Assembly (NCBI RefSeq): GCF_040954835.1
Contig: NC_090698.1
Span: forward strand, 52,338,284-52,402,283
DNA: 64,000 bases
Direction: 5' to 3'
Source: Lepisosteus oculatus
Lineage: Eukaryota; Chordata; Actinopteri; Semionotiformes; Lepisosteidae
Shown: in pieces, positions 1 through 13,170 of the stretch
Layout: each line of letters begins with the position of its first letter
How positions within the stretch are numbered: the stretch's first letter is position 1
Program-made: the position numbers and the translations under genes
Notes under the pieces: model-generated
What the model saw: the letters and a program-made list of their open reading frames with translations, nothing else
Told to the model about the DNA's origin: nothing
The model's database searches: none

Positions 1-3000
1 ATTCAAACCAGCTGATTCCCGGTGAGGAGGACATCTTTGCACAGCACAGATAGCTCTGGCACTTTAATGTCCACATTTTGTGTTTGCTTATATATGGGCA
101 CGCAAAAATAGGACAGGGGGTTTTGGAATTTCCCTTTTGGAGGTCTTTATAGTTTATTTAAAAAAGCTGTTCTGGCACTGAAAATATATATGTACAGCCT
201 TAAAAGGAAAAGAAGGCCGTAATTAAAGAGATCTTGTGAAATACTGTATGATTTTGTTTCACTATACATTTCCAAACGTTTTCTTTCTACATCAACACAA
301 TGTTACATTGGCATGACTTTTGTAGTGCGAACAGAATCCTTTAAAAAATGAAATCTGATTATTAATCACAAAATCTTTCAGTTTCAAACTAATATATGTA
401 AGACACACTTCAATACCTTATGCGTCGTGTATCCTGCCAATTCTCCAATTAGGACATAAATAGGACATATTTGTCTTAATATTATAATCGTATTAATTTT
501 TAGCTACTCTAACTTATTAATGATGGTGCCAGTTTAATCTATGTAGAAAACAGATTTTGTAATGATTTATCTTTACTTTAATAGAATTCACACACCCTAC
601 AAACTACCATAACTAAATAAAACAAAACCATCTATGCATCTGTTTATTATTCAAAAATTCTCTTTGTTCTTCATATCCTTTTGAGTTTTTTTTTACTTCA
701 CAAAGAACTCTTCTTCTGCTATTTGGAGTAATGTCCCTTGGTCTTTCCCATGGTTAGAGATTCTGACTTCCACAATATTATTGAAATCTTGAAGGTTTTT
801 TTATGCTGCTGCCTACCCATCTCACTTTTTCAACACTGCACAACCGATGGATGTCCTTTTGTTTGAGCGCTTTTGATTCCGATTACTTTTTCAGTGCATG
901 TTCTTTTAAATTTGATTAAATTTGATTTTTAATTGAAAGTTATTTTATAACACAGTAAAACAAATGTTCACCTCTTGGCAATTCCTGGTCAAGACCAGGT
1001 TAAAAAAACACCACAACCCTGAAAGGTACTGTATTCCCTGTAAAGAATAATCTATATTTCCATTTCACTGCTCAAAGGTAGGTAAAACACACTGATGAGC
1101 CCTAATAAGTGTAAAACTGTTGTCCATGACTGCTTACAGTAACTTCTTATACTGTACAGTACACACTGGTATACTATTAGTGGTATGAAAGTCCAGAGGG
1201 GTGAGATGAGTGGTGGGCAATTGAACAGAGAACACTAGGCCTGAGAGAGGTGAAGTCAGATGGGGAATACATTGCTTACCACACACCAGTGACGTCTATC
1301 TCTGGATGGTTGCCTGCAAGTCTGGGTGTTGTACCAATTCTCCACGCAGCATAGCAGCCCTGCTGTTTGTGATCTTATTTGTGAAGTGGAAGTCAGTTTC
1401 ATTAAGACTCATGTATGTGTCTTCATCTATCATGGACTAGTGTGGGTATGTGATTTTTAAATCTGCCTTAGCTGGGTAAAAGTTGTAAAGGGCGATGGGG
1501 ACTCCCGGGTAATTCAGTACACGAGAATGGTTTACAAAAACTAAACATATTAATGAATGAATCATTTTATGAAAGATCACACAACGTGCATACTCTCTCC
1601 TTCAACAGAGGAGAGCTCTAGTAAAACGCAATTACACTCAGTAATGACTTAAATTAAATTTAAAACTTCAATAAACAGTTACCTCTTAATTTGTTTGTAT
1701 GCTGAACTGAAGAGTATTGGAGAATTTTTTCCTAGTTTTGCCTACAACTATCATCTGTAGACTGGGAGAAGTCCTGGCTATTTTCCAATATTTGTGCTTA
1801 CAAATGAACAATACACTCTGAGAGATTAATATCCAATGAAATTGTTTAATCAGAAGTCTTTTGCACCAGGTAAACCTAAATAGCAGATATTGGTATGACT
1901 TTTGGAAATGAACATTAAGATGTTCTCCACTTCATTTTGGAAAATTGTGTTTGCTGTAAAAAGATTTCAATCTGAACCTTAATTCTAGATGATATACAAA
2001 GTTAGGATGTGGAAAATATAGAACCATTGATGTTTTGTGATAGATTTTAATCACAAACATGAGTTTTAAGGGCATAATAAAATAGAATTATCTGATACAT
2101 AACACAATGGTAAACCAATACACTGTAAATACAAAAGAAAACTCCAAAACTTAAGTATTTTCACAGCCACAGAGTGACTTTCTTGTTTTCATTCCTGTTT
2201 GAATTTTCATTTATGCATTTTATCAAAGTCATGTGGAGCTGCTTATTGAATGGATGCACTTCATTAAATCTACATTATCCATGTAGAACATTTTAATGAA
2301 TAAGGTAATGATACTGTAGCTATCATCAAAATTGCATTTATTCATACATAGCTGCATCTATAACCAATAATGAAGCAATGATAAAGTTCACTTTTACAGT
2401 CTCCAAACCATTTAGACATGTATCAGACAGTGACCTTAATGCTTTTAATTTGGCATATTAAAATCTATTTCGAGCTCCAACTGCCAAAACATAATTGTCT
2501 GCTGGTCTACTGTTTCGGCTTGAAGTTGTCAAATGAGCGGACGCTTTAGCACAGACTGAAGAGATGGAAATCACTGTGATCTGGATGGTTCAGAGCTTCC
2601 AGACTGTAATGTCATAAACACTCATGGCTCACACATCCACAGCATGAGCGTCCCATACCACGAGGTGCTAGCATACATGAAGATACTATATACGTAAATT
2701 GAGTCCCTGTACTGTACCTAAATAAGATACCTTTACATTTGCAGGCAGAAAACAAATTGTGCTTCTGTGTTTAATCTTCTTAGCACAAGTCCAACTACTG
2801 TACAGTACCTCTAAAGTGGTACTTGATCTTATCACAGACAGGTGACACAATTCAGTAACTTTCAATGTCTCATGAAGAAGCAGACGATGGTGCTACTGTG
2901 CTCTATGTATTCAACTAGTGTATGAACGTCTTCTGAGCTTAATAAGTGCAATTCAGTTACAGGTATCACAGGTGAAAATCCTTGTCTGACTTCACAACAA

Positions 3001-3045
3001 CTACATGTAAATGTTTGCGAATCAGATCAGCAAACCATGTCATAC
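1..3045 (-). other. PRDM6: PRDM6 intron 3, partial
   Basis: AT-rich intronic DNA with no exon recognised on either strand. I looked specifically for the expected next PR-domain exon (a GTELLVWYND-type motif) and did not see it. The only repeat noted is a short dispersed motif near 1092. TACTGTA and TACAGTA words are frequent. Confidence 0.75.
1092..1124 (+). repeat. Short dispersed repeat, copy 1
   Basis: The 18-base word CTGATGAGCCCTAATAAG is followed by a GTAAAACTGTTGTC-like stretch. The same word recurs at 12121-12138, followed by GGGGAAACAGCAGTC. Two copies 11 kb apart with related flanks suggest an interspersed element of unknown class. Confidence 0.45.
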
Positions 3046-3173
3046 CTATATTGAACCACCATCATGTTCTGCTCTCCACAGTGTCTTGCACATCGGATAT
3101 ATCTCATCCAGCTCGACTTGCCGGGCTCGCTGCCATCGATAAAGTGCTGTAATGTCCCTTCCTGGTCATAAAT
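3046..3173 (-). CDS. PRDM6: PRDM6, third coding exon (middle of PR domain)
   Basis: This exon encodes residues 266-307 plus two bases of the next codon. The acceptor is CTGATTTTTCAG-like (TTTTCAG before ATT) and the donor is AG|GTATGA. The product [18 protein letters not shown], then [18 protein letters not shown], then MMVVQY continues the PR/SET fold and differs from human at only a few positions. The last codon begins AG and would be completed to Arg by the next exon, as expected before SNIFY in the human protein. That next exon and the C2H2 zinc-finger exons were not found in 1-3045 and must lie to the left. The gene is cut by the window edge and is not itself broken. Confidence 0.95.
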
Positions 3174-6100
3174 CTGAAAAATAAGCCAAAGGGTTAATTC
3201 AGTAAATAACTGGGGCAATTCAGATTACACTAGAAATATTTGAAATTGCTTTATTTCAGATCGTCTTTCCTCGAAATGTTAATGGCTTGTGAGTACACAA
3301 CTTTCCAAAATATAGCACCAGATATCTGGAAACAATGAATAAAATGATTGTAATATGATTTTATAGTACTTTTAATGCCAGTGACTAAAGGATTTGTATT
3401 TTGTTCTCAAAAGTACTTTTAAACTTTTTTTATAATAACACATTTTATATTGATTCCCAAAATAAATTCAGATTTCACAAAAAAAAAACATTCAGGGAAT
3501 AGATTTCTAAATTATTTTAAACATAGACGTACTTTAAAGGAAAATCGGACAATGAAAAGCAAAATGACAGCATTACAATCAGCAACATGTACTGTATGAT
3601 CTTCCTTAGCACTAAATGAATTCTGGCAGTGCTGATGCAAAGACTTGATCAGGTTCTGCCACTCTTCCTATTCCTCTGTAGTCACAGTTGTCTCTTATTG
3701 TTGGCCTTGTCAAACTGTCCCACAGATGTGGATCAGAAGAAAAAGACAGCCATAGGATGGGGATGAATGGCATGGGAGGTTGATAGCTTAAGCTACAGCT
3801 TCTGCTGGTGTCATATTACTTCATCTTATAATACTTAACGCTTGCTAATTGTTTTATAAGAATTGTGTTTGTAAGCCACCAGAGATTATGAAAATGCTGA
3901 TCCTTGACATGTTGTTCCCACAGTTAAAAAAGCTGAAAGAACTGGATTCTGACAAACTAACTTAGATGGATGCTCTCCGGAAGTAATCTACAATATGGAA
4001 GAGCAAGTGCAGTTTGGAAAAACTGATCAAGCTGGAGGATTGCTTTAATCAAAACAATATTTGGAAGGTGCATATGCTAGATGGATGTGAGCATGAACAT
4101 CTTGTGAAGAACGCTTTGCTTTGTAGTGTACAATTTATGAAATTGCTCTTCTAGATTTGGCAACAAGTCCCTGGTGTTTAATTCCAAAGTTCTCATCTAA
4201 TTTGTTTTATTAGATTTTATAGTTCACAGTTGTCAAAGTCCTCCATGTTGGTGGATAGCATTTGTTTATTTCAGCACAGCAAGCTGCATTCATTGTTAAG
4301 TGGTCACCATATCAGATCTGATGTTTGCAGGGTTTCTAATAAATATTTCTATCAGGGTGTGAAAAATTAGGGAGACTGGCATATTTGTTAACTAATATTT
4401 CAGTTTGTCTTATCTTAGACCACTAAAATAATCAACCCATATATTTATTTTTTGTAACATATACAGTACCTAACTGAAACCTAAACTGACTAAGAATTAT
4501 GTCATTTTGGGTCAAATCTGATATGGCGTTATGAAGCACATACTTACAGTAACATATCAAATCAAAGGAGTCAAGTGCCCAGACTCTATTGAAAAAATAC
4601 AGCAGTCTCTGATTTATTAAAATTTAATTTAAATTATTTTAAAATTCTTATCTAACTCCATTAACTGCTGCTTATACTTACCAAAAAATTAAAAGAAGCT
4701 TGCAGGAACATGTCAGTCTCTCATAACAAGTTTTACCTTTAGAATATATGTGTATGTCAATAAACGAATATGCTTATTTTTAAAAAAAGGTTTAAAATTA
4801 GTTTCCACAAGTGGCACAGTTGTTGGCTGAGTGCAATGGAAAGTAGGGGTGGAATAGAGCAGTGACCCAAGAAGAATACACAATTGAATAATACAAAAAT
4901 TAATCCATATCAATGATATATCAAAATAGAAGATTATTCTAAATTGAAAAAAAATCAAGTGAGTTTGAAAAAAAAAAATCAAATTAGACCAAATGAGATG
5001 GTCAACAGCTCAATAATAAAGTGTTAGTTGGAAGTAGAAGGTCAAAATGTCAAAACAGACATGTCCATCGCAAAGAAATGAAAAAACTGAGCCTTGTACA
5101 GGATGTTGTAAAAGTTAGATTCTTGCCTTCAGTCTGTGACTGGCTGGCACTACTTACTATTGTAAAGAATCTGAGTGTAATAAAAATGGAACAGCAGGGT
5201 AAAAATGATGGTCTTATGAAACGAAACAGCATATCTAATAATGCACTCCTAATGTCTACAGCTATCTGGAATCCTACCAGTGCACTATATTTATAAAATA
5301 GTATTGCTTAACCTGGAGAGAGATAGGAGGATGTAAGTGGGTCATCTCTATAAATCATTATGAGTGTTTCATTGTTGAGGAGGAAAGACTCAAAACGAAT
5401 TGTTTAAATCCAGCCTCTGAATGCTCACATGTATGTTTTAGCTTCAGTATTACCTTTTAAACATTTGCCAAGATTAATAAGCAGTCTGACAACCTTAAAA
5501 TACTCCCATTTATCAGCTTTTTCTTCATAGCTCTGAAAAGCTTTTCAAGCATGATGGCAGGTCAGTTAGGTTAATACGAATGTTGTAAGAAATTATTTTC
5601 TGCATGTTTACCATTACCTTTTCTGTGTAACAATTCTTCAAGTAAAACGGAATACTGACTGTAAATATTATAATATAGCTATAAATCTGGCCCAACATTT
5701 TGCTTCAAGTTAAAGTGCGACACAGCAACTCTGATCCTCTGAATGATAGACTTGTCTGACTACCTTATATTTATGCTTTAATGCTGTTTTCAATTTTAAT
5801 TAAACATAATTATATAATATTCCCTGATTTATATTGGCATCATTTAACAGTAAAAAATGCAACTGTGTGGTAGTACATAAATGCATGTTAATACTGCACA
5901 ATTCCTAATATGAACAAATTGCTGATATAACTATGTCATTATTAAAAATTATAGCTCTTGAAAAATGTTATGTAATGCTAAAAAATAAGTTTTGAAAAGA
6001 TCTCTCAAACACTTGTCAATGAACTTACTTATCTCTACTGATTTCACAGGCTTTGCACTTACTAAATGACCAAATAATGATATTTTACATACATCATTTT

Positions 6101-7689
6101 ATTTGTTCACAGATCATTTGTCATGAAGTCTATGTTTCAGGACATCTGCCGAATTTGTCAGATTTTTGGAGCGCCTGACCTTGCGGAGTCTCTGTACGTG
6201 TGTCTGGACTAATTCCCCTCCCTTATCCCTATGGCTTTCTTTTGGAACGTCAAACTACCAGTTTTGACAGCATGACAGATATCTTTTGTTCACAACAAAT
6301 TAGCTCCTTTTTTAAACTGGATATATGGAGTTCTTGAAAAGGTTTGTTTTTTATATTTGTCAATTTGAATTAATCTAGGAAAAGCAAGATAATGTACAAA
6401 CTGAATGAAAAAGAAAGGCATACATAACATGGTACATCTGAAGCAGCAACATTAGGACTTTAAAAGTATGAAATTATCTTAGATTTTTAAGGGGGTACTT
6501 TAAGGACTACTTAGACATTTGTGCTATTGAGTAAGGAAAAAGGAGCTATGCATGGAATCCAGTAAGAACTCTGTAGGTGTCTCTTTGAATCCCAAAGTAT
6601 AAAAAGCAAATCAATTCTAAGGCTACATTAAAAGTATAATTGCATAACTTTATACTTGTCATTTTGTGTTTTTTGAGCTACTACATTGTTCGACGCTAAT
6701 CCAATATACTGTATATGAAATCTAAACTTTTTGTCAAAAACTCATAAATACTATTATAAATAAATACATAGCAGAGCCTGTGGTCTATCTTGTATGAAAA
6801 ACCACTTCTCTGTTATTGCCAATAAAGTTACAAGCTGTGTTGCTTAAATTTAGACTACAATTGCCAACAGTTAAGACAGAAGTGGTCTGTTCATTATATT
6901 ATCATTGTGTAGTCAAAACAATTACAGCAATCTTGTTTTAATTTAACATACAGTCATGTACATGAAAAAAGTCAAGAAATGTAGGTGAAAAGTGGATCTA
7001 CTGATGTCAGCTTGTAATAGTCATAAAGTTAGCTCGAATTTAGTCTACAGATGTCCAGTTTCTACCTTAATCTAGTCAATTAACATTTTTTTCTGAGCTT
7101 TATCTAACAGGAAGATGACAATGTATACCAATCTGTGTGTCCACTTCAATACCAACTTGCTACAATAGTGTGAGTATTTTTTAATTCTCATCCTCTGAAT
7201 ATTCATATGATAGTGTTAGTGTAGATGGTGGATTTAAGAAGATCCCCCTTAAGAAAGTTTAAAAATCCCTTAGAGAATTACTCTACTTTGAAATGGTAAA
7301 ATATTTGTATGCTTATTATGTTTCCAAATATAGAACAAGTTACCCCTTTCCAAAAATAGATAAAAAGCATTTTGAAAATATATCTTCTATATATATTTTG
7401 CACACAAAAATATGTGCTACAAACCTAGCGCAGATGAGAGCAGACAGTCTGGAACAAAGCAGTATGTGAGAACTCTGATGCTATGACTTATTTGAAAACC
7501 AAAAAAACACATTTTATGAAATTTTGAGGGCGCTATTTCAATGTACAGTCGCTATTTTTATCTATATAACTGTATGTACATTGTATTTCAATACCATTAA
7601 AAGTTAAATCAGACCATTTTAAGTCACCAAATGGGTACAATTCATTTAAATAATTGACTATACAATTATCTTACAAATTCCTTAGCAGA

Positions 7690-7965
7690 TAAGATCTTTT
7701 TTTTAAGGTTGCGTGTTTAGATAAGATGGTAGCCCCATGAGCCCACTAGTGGAGTGGGTGTAGTCGTCCCTCTTTCTCCATCAATATCTCACTTATCTCC
7801 AAGGGCGGCAGGGCCATCACCAGAGAGTGGGCCATCAATCAATGTGTGGTCTCCTTCAGACATGTCACGCCAGCTGATCAGAGGGAGACGTTCAGGGGAA
7901 TCAGCTTTTCATTATCAGGACTTGGTCTGTGATCAGAACAAGCCACTGAACCTTTTACTTTTCAC
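7690..7965. promoter_or_regulatory. Candidate conserved non-coding block in PRDM6 intron 2
   Basis: A locally more GC-balanced stretch without recognisable repeat features, containing ACGCCAGCTGATCAG and CCATCAATCAATGTGTGG. It stands out from AT-rich surroundings. This is a judgement by eye only; it could also be an old repeat or a chance composition shift. Confidence 0.22.
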
Positions 7966-9171
7966 TTAGAAAAAACGTATCCACTGGAAAAAAGTCCTGA
8001 CAGTTCATTCGTTTTGCTTTACTGTGGAACCATATGATGTTTGACTGGAAGGACCCACCCTCTTTGATGTTGTATGCTTTCCAGAGTGTCCTGCTGTGAA
8101 AAAAAAATCTCATCCTCCTGAATTGTGGAGAAATATTTCTGCACCCAGCTGCTAAATGTGACATGTTTGCCATTTTTCAGTTTAGTGGCTCAATGCCAGC
8201 AAGCAGGCTTTGTTGTAAACGTTTTTTCCTTTTTATTTCTTTTTCATGTTTTGCTTTCTTGCACTGTCCTCACAGTAGCATTGTCCAGACGTCTTCTCAA
8301 AAAAGATCAAAAGAGTGCACATGTTTTGGGTGCAATATATAAACCATGAAGAGAAGACATTAGATTCACATGGACTTCATTTTCCTATCAACACAGAAGT
8401 ATATCATGATGAAATGTCTTCATTAGGCTGTATAAGATAGGTCAGTACAGGAAAATGAGCCCCATATGAAAGCAACAAAAGGTAATTTAGACACTTTTAT
8501 TGCTAATAAATAACAACTCCAAAGTCAAGCAATAGCCATATATTGTGGATTGGCACATTTAACTTTACTGTATGAACAAAAATAAATAAAATTATGATAT
8601 TAATAGAGAGAATAAAATATGTCCATTAATGATATAGCACCAATCAAATTTATTTTATTTCCTCTTTTGTCTGGAAAACCTAAGTATAAAATGCATATAT
8701 GAGTATAGATAGAAACACAGGAGTTGGATTAAAAAGTCAAGGTTTTTCAGTGATTTATATTCAAAATCCTCATTTTCAAGAATCAATTTCAAGGCGTGAC
8801 TTTTACTGTCATTGACTGACTTCTTAAGATATATAGTTATAATCATTATTAGGTGTGACTGACTTTTCAATGAAGTGTTAAAAGACAACACATCAGACAA
8901 CACATGTGACTTACTCCATCGCATTGGAGACTAAAATGGAGGTTATGGCTTTATAAATTAGTTTAAGAACCATACAGTATGTGATATATTTGCCACATAC
9001 AGATTTTAATTGTCTCATAATTCAATAGATGCAAATGAGTTTATTAAATTACAATTAACAAGTGTTTTCCACTACCAGATCACAGGACTGCACTTTGTGC
9101 TAGCCATTAGGACCAAAAAAATAAAATGAAAATTAGTTTTTTTTTTAATCAACAGAGATCACGTAAAGAAA

Positions 9172-9245
9172 AATGGACATAAAGACTAGTACACAAATAG
9201 ACTAGATGGCCTTCTCCTGATTGTAACCTTTCTTATGTTTTTATG
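9172..9245 (+). repeat. LINE 3'-end fragment (CR1-like)
   Basis: The stretch ACTAGATGGCCTTCTCCTG with GTAACCTTTCTTATGTTT is a familiar fish LINE 3' terminus. Its reverse complement (AACATAAGAAAGGTTACA) matches the start of the antisense element near 43005, which supports a shared family. It is only a short truncated tail. Confidence 0.5.
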
Positions 9246-11489
9246 ACTAATTACCATAGTTTACTTTAGTGTGTACAAAGAGATTAAATTGTAAACTATT
9301 TTGTAGTGATCTAAATAAATTATATCTGTGGTCCACAAAATATGTTTGAACAATTGTATATGGATTTAAATTTCAGGCCAGTTCTTTCAAACTGACAAGT
9401 TCTCAACAGAAAGCATGAAAATCCTGTAAAGAGAAAGTTCAATGCCTTATCCTGCCTGCAAAAATGTCCTTACAATTTCAGATAAGATAATATTACACTT
9501 TAATGTATCAATTGGAAACAACATGACTTAAATTATTTCATAACCAACAATAATTCCTTAAACTACCATTCATAATAGCTTCCGATAAGAATTCCAATGA
9601 ACATGAACATATGGCAATTCACTCCTCAAATCTCTACTCCAGCTTATATAAAGGCCCTTGAGCACAAGAGAAGACAGTAATTTTGACCAATAAAGCACAA
9701 TCTAAATGTTTTAAGAATCCTTCAAAAATGCTGCCACACTAAATTCCTTAAATGCTCAACAAATAAAGCTCAAATTGTACAAAAATAAAATAGAAAACAT
9801 TTCACACATATACTGTAAGCCAATTTCTGCTGTACCTTGTAATGGATACAGATGTTTGTTAAACTGCTGATACTCAGAATCTCTCTCAGAAAAAGAAGTA
9901 CACATTTCACATTTCTAAGTCTACAAAGAGAAACATACAGTACACCTAAAGGCAGAAGCCTCCTAGTACTGTAGTTCCTGGTACTGTAGATTAATACTTT
10001 TAATGATGTTCATATTGTTTTATATCTATACACTATCAAGTGCTGTGGCTGTATACTTAATGTTCCTGACAAAAGTAAATTAAAGTGGCTGCCTCCTTTT
10101 GATTAATTAAATAAAATATGGTATTAATATCGCAAAGTATCGTATGTCTGAATATGTAACGTTTCCTACTGAAGTTTTTATATATCATTTTTACAAAGCA
10201 AATAGATTCAGTTCTTCATAGGACATTTAAACTTTGTTTGACCCTGTCTTGAACAAATTTTACAATTGAGAACAAATGTTAAAAAATAATAAAAAGAGAA
10301 AATATTGGCAAGTCTGTGTTAATAAAATAAAGAAACCACTGTCAATATATCTACCACACCACTCCATAAAACATGATTCTTCACAGGCAGTGACATCCTT
10401 AATCAATGATATTAATTAAAAATGTTCAAAAGCAAACATTACATACTCTGTATCAAACATCTGTGTCTCACCGCTTGTACATTTTGATAGAAACTGGAAT
10501 AAAAGTCATCCATGAAACTCTGTGGGTAAAGGGGATTCTCTTTAACTTTGTACTTTACTTTCAATTCTGACAAAGGACGTATGTGAAACCAGTTGGATGA
10601 TCTCCACCTAAACTAAATCATAAGGTAATACAGAAAATTAGATACACCGGCAGGAAAAAGTTCAAAATAGAGAAACACTGTAAAAGCAAAGAATGTTTTT
10701 GTGTTTAAAATCTGTTTCAGGGTGTTTCAGACAAAAGTTAATTTTCATTTTTTTAAAGAAATATATGTAACCAAAGTACAGACAAATACAGTATAGTATG
10801 TGTCTTAAAAGGAACATATTTTATGGTTTTAGTGTTTTGTAAGCAAGCAGATACCATGAAATATGAGACTGAATATTAATTTTCCTTTTTTTCACAACAT
10901 AACCATGAAAAGTATTCATGTGAGACACATACTGTACATATGTCTGTTTCATTGATCAAAGTTAGCTATGCCATGCTGATACTATAGGCACAGGTACTAA
11001 CTTTTTTAAATCATCAGGGTGTTCACCTTCAAATGGATTCACATTAACAAAGCACTTCTTTGTCTCACTTACACAGTAATAGAAAAAATAAAGCACTTAT
11101 TTCTATTAATGAAGGCTTTATTAATGGTAAGAATGTTACACATAACATGTTAATGCTTAGTGGTGACAGTCAGATTTCACTTTTGAAACTATTAACTGTA
11201 TAGTTATATAGTGAACAGTGAAAATATTCAGTATATAGTATTTGAAACTATACTGATACCAGTCAAATGTATTCTTGATAAATGTAGATTCTGCCTTTGT
11301 GAAAATCTTAATTAAGCCCTTCCTCTGGCATCTTAAGTTGAACAAAAAACTGTCGGCTTCTTGTCATTAAATATGAGTCACATAATTGTTCACTTGCTGC
11401 GGTTGGCACCCTCACCAAAATGTAACTCATTAAAGGATCGCTTTCTGTTACTGTCAGAAGTCAAATTAAGGGCAAATACTGTTTTAAGG

Positions 11490-12010
11490 TTTATATATTT
11501 TTTGTAGGATTGGATTTCCAAACTACAAATTTATCCATTTCCGAAATGTACAGCTTCTGTGAAGTTGGCTTCTTGGCAGCTGCCGTCTAGTGCAGACACT
11601 TTATCTGCTCAGATGTCAGTTACTTATGATTCATTGATAAACAATAAATCAACTGAAGCTTAATTAACTAACAGTCAGATAAGTTGACTACAGAGTCCAG
11701 GATAAGACATAACAGTTATTTAGCATTGTGATTCGGCATTCCTTTGGCAATCTCCCAAATGCAAACCAAGTAAAAATACATTCACCCTGTTTAACCATGG
11801 TATAATCAAAAATATTTGAGGAGCTGGCACCTGTGGTAATAAGCCCCTATTGTTTGTAACCTTTCTAATGAGAAACAGCTGTACATGGCTGCTACTTGAG
11901 ACTTTATGCAAAGCAGAATTAGAAATCTATTTAAACAGTCTTGCTTTCCAGTGACGTGAACTGGTGAGAGCTAATATTCATTAGCTGTAAAAAATAGATG
12001 TGATTCTTGC
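11490..12010. promoter_or_regulatory. Candidate conserved non-coding block in PRDM6 intron 2
   Basis: About 500 bases of non-repetitive sequence with many homeodomain-like TAAT/ATTA cores (TTCATTAGC, CTTAATTAACTAAC) and SOX- or forkhead-like words (AAACAATAAATCA). It contains two E-box-like CAGCTG words (near 11580 and 11877). Texture resembles vertebrate developmental enhancers; conservation was not tested. Confidence 0.25.
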
Positions 12011-12120
12011 AAGAAACACTGTGCAGTTTTAGAGTGTTTTGTTTATGAACAAGTAGAATTCATAGCAACTGTTTGCTCTTTAAAAACACCTTAAGCCTTT
12101 TTTCACTGGTTAAGATACAG

Positions 12121-12153
12121 CTGATGAGCCCTAATAAGGGGGAAACAGCAGTC
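12121..12153 (+). repeat. Short dispersed repeat, copy 2
   Basis: Shares CTGATGAGCCCTAATAAG with position 1092, then GGGGAAACAGCAGTC. It lies just upstream of a SINE and may belong to a larger decayed element. Confidence 0.45.
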
Positions 12154-12261
12154 TGTTATTGCATGTCTTGACATAATATACGCAGACTTGGACCTCTCTT
12201 TAGACAGTTCTTTTTTTCTAATGAAAACACTGTGTAGTGTCTGACTAATATTCACAAATCT

Positions 12262-12540
12262 GGGTGGCATGGTGTTTAATGATGCTGCCTCACAGCTCTT
12301 GGATCCTGGGATACATTCTGGACTGGGGAACCTTGTGTGTGGAATTTTCTCCATGTTTGCATGGGTTCTCCAATTTCTTCATAAATTGTCCATACCTGTA
12401 TGTTAATGTGTGTGCCCTGCAATGGGTTGGTATCCCATTGAGGGCATAATACCCAGTAGATCATATGCTTAAAGAAAAAAGGTTCTGGGTTGCTGCCAAC
12501 CTTACCAGAGATAAGTAGCTTTCAGATAATGGATAGAAGG
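12262..12540 (+). repeat. tRNA-related fish SINE, decayed
   Basis: Matches the common fish SINE pattern: GGTGGCATGG, then GATGCTGCCTCACAGCTC, TTGGATCCTGGG, TTTTCTCCATGTTTGCATGG, TGTGTGCCCTGCAATGGG and a closing ATAATGGATAGA. Related copies occur reversed at 37.4 and 43.8 kb and forward at 57.9 kb. Confidence 0.7.
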
Positions 12541-12729
12541 AACGATCAAGATCAAAAGTCTATTAAAGACCTTTGTACCATCAATCAAAACACGGACACT
12601 GTGTTTATGATGGTTTTCTTCCAGCTGATCTCTACATTAGGAGAACATACCCATACCTTTAACTGGTCTGCTTGCTTGTTTAGATTTTTGTTTTTGTTTT
12701 TGCACCCAGTTCTGAGTTTCTAATTTACC

Positions 12730-13170
12730 CTATTTCAATTTGTATTGCTTCCAACTGTCACCATTGTTATCCCTCCCCATTAAGGGCTCTCCAGCTCTTT
12801 CTTATTGTGCTAACTACCTGCACCTGCCCCCAATCCTGCCCCTCCTTATTTAAGCCTGGCGCTCTCGCTACTCTGGGCTCTGCATTGGAAGACAGACGCC
12901 CAGAGGCCCGCCTACCATCAAGTCGCCCTATGTCTGCAGCTTGAGGGCACAGGCATATTATCGACGTCCTGACCCAGCTGAGTCTGGGGCTCGGCGCGCC
13001 TGGCCTCATCATCCCGTTTTCATTCCCTGTCCCTGTACCGGATCCCATTCCAGCTTTTAACTCTCTTGTTTTGTCTCGACTGGATCACCCAGATTTGGAC
13101 TTTTGGACTTCAACCCTTGATTTCCCCCCTGGACTCCTTGGACTTGTTCGCCTTTTCTATGCCCCCCGAG
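12730..13170 (+). mobile_element. GC-rich LTR-like or promoter-like repeat, possibly a solo LTR
   Basis: An abrupt GC- and CpG-rich island in AT-rich intron sequence. It contains a TATA-like CTTATTTAAG followed by CTGGCGCTCTCGCTACTCTG and then a long C-rich stretch. This TATA plus downstream GC-rich arrangement is what an LTR promoter looks like. I could not define terminal TG..CA ends or a target duplication, so class and limits are uncertain. Confidence 0.35.

Noticed and set aside
1..3045. Next PRDM6 exon (end of PR domain)
   Set aside because: No NIFYRACIDIPRG-like or LLVWYND-like coding was seen on the minus strand, so it was not annotated.
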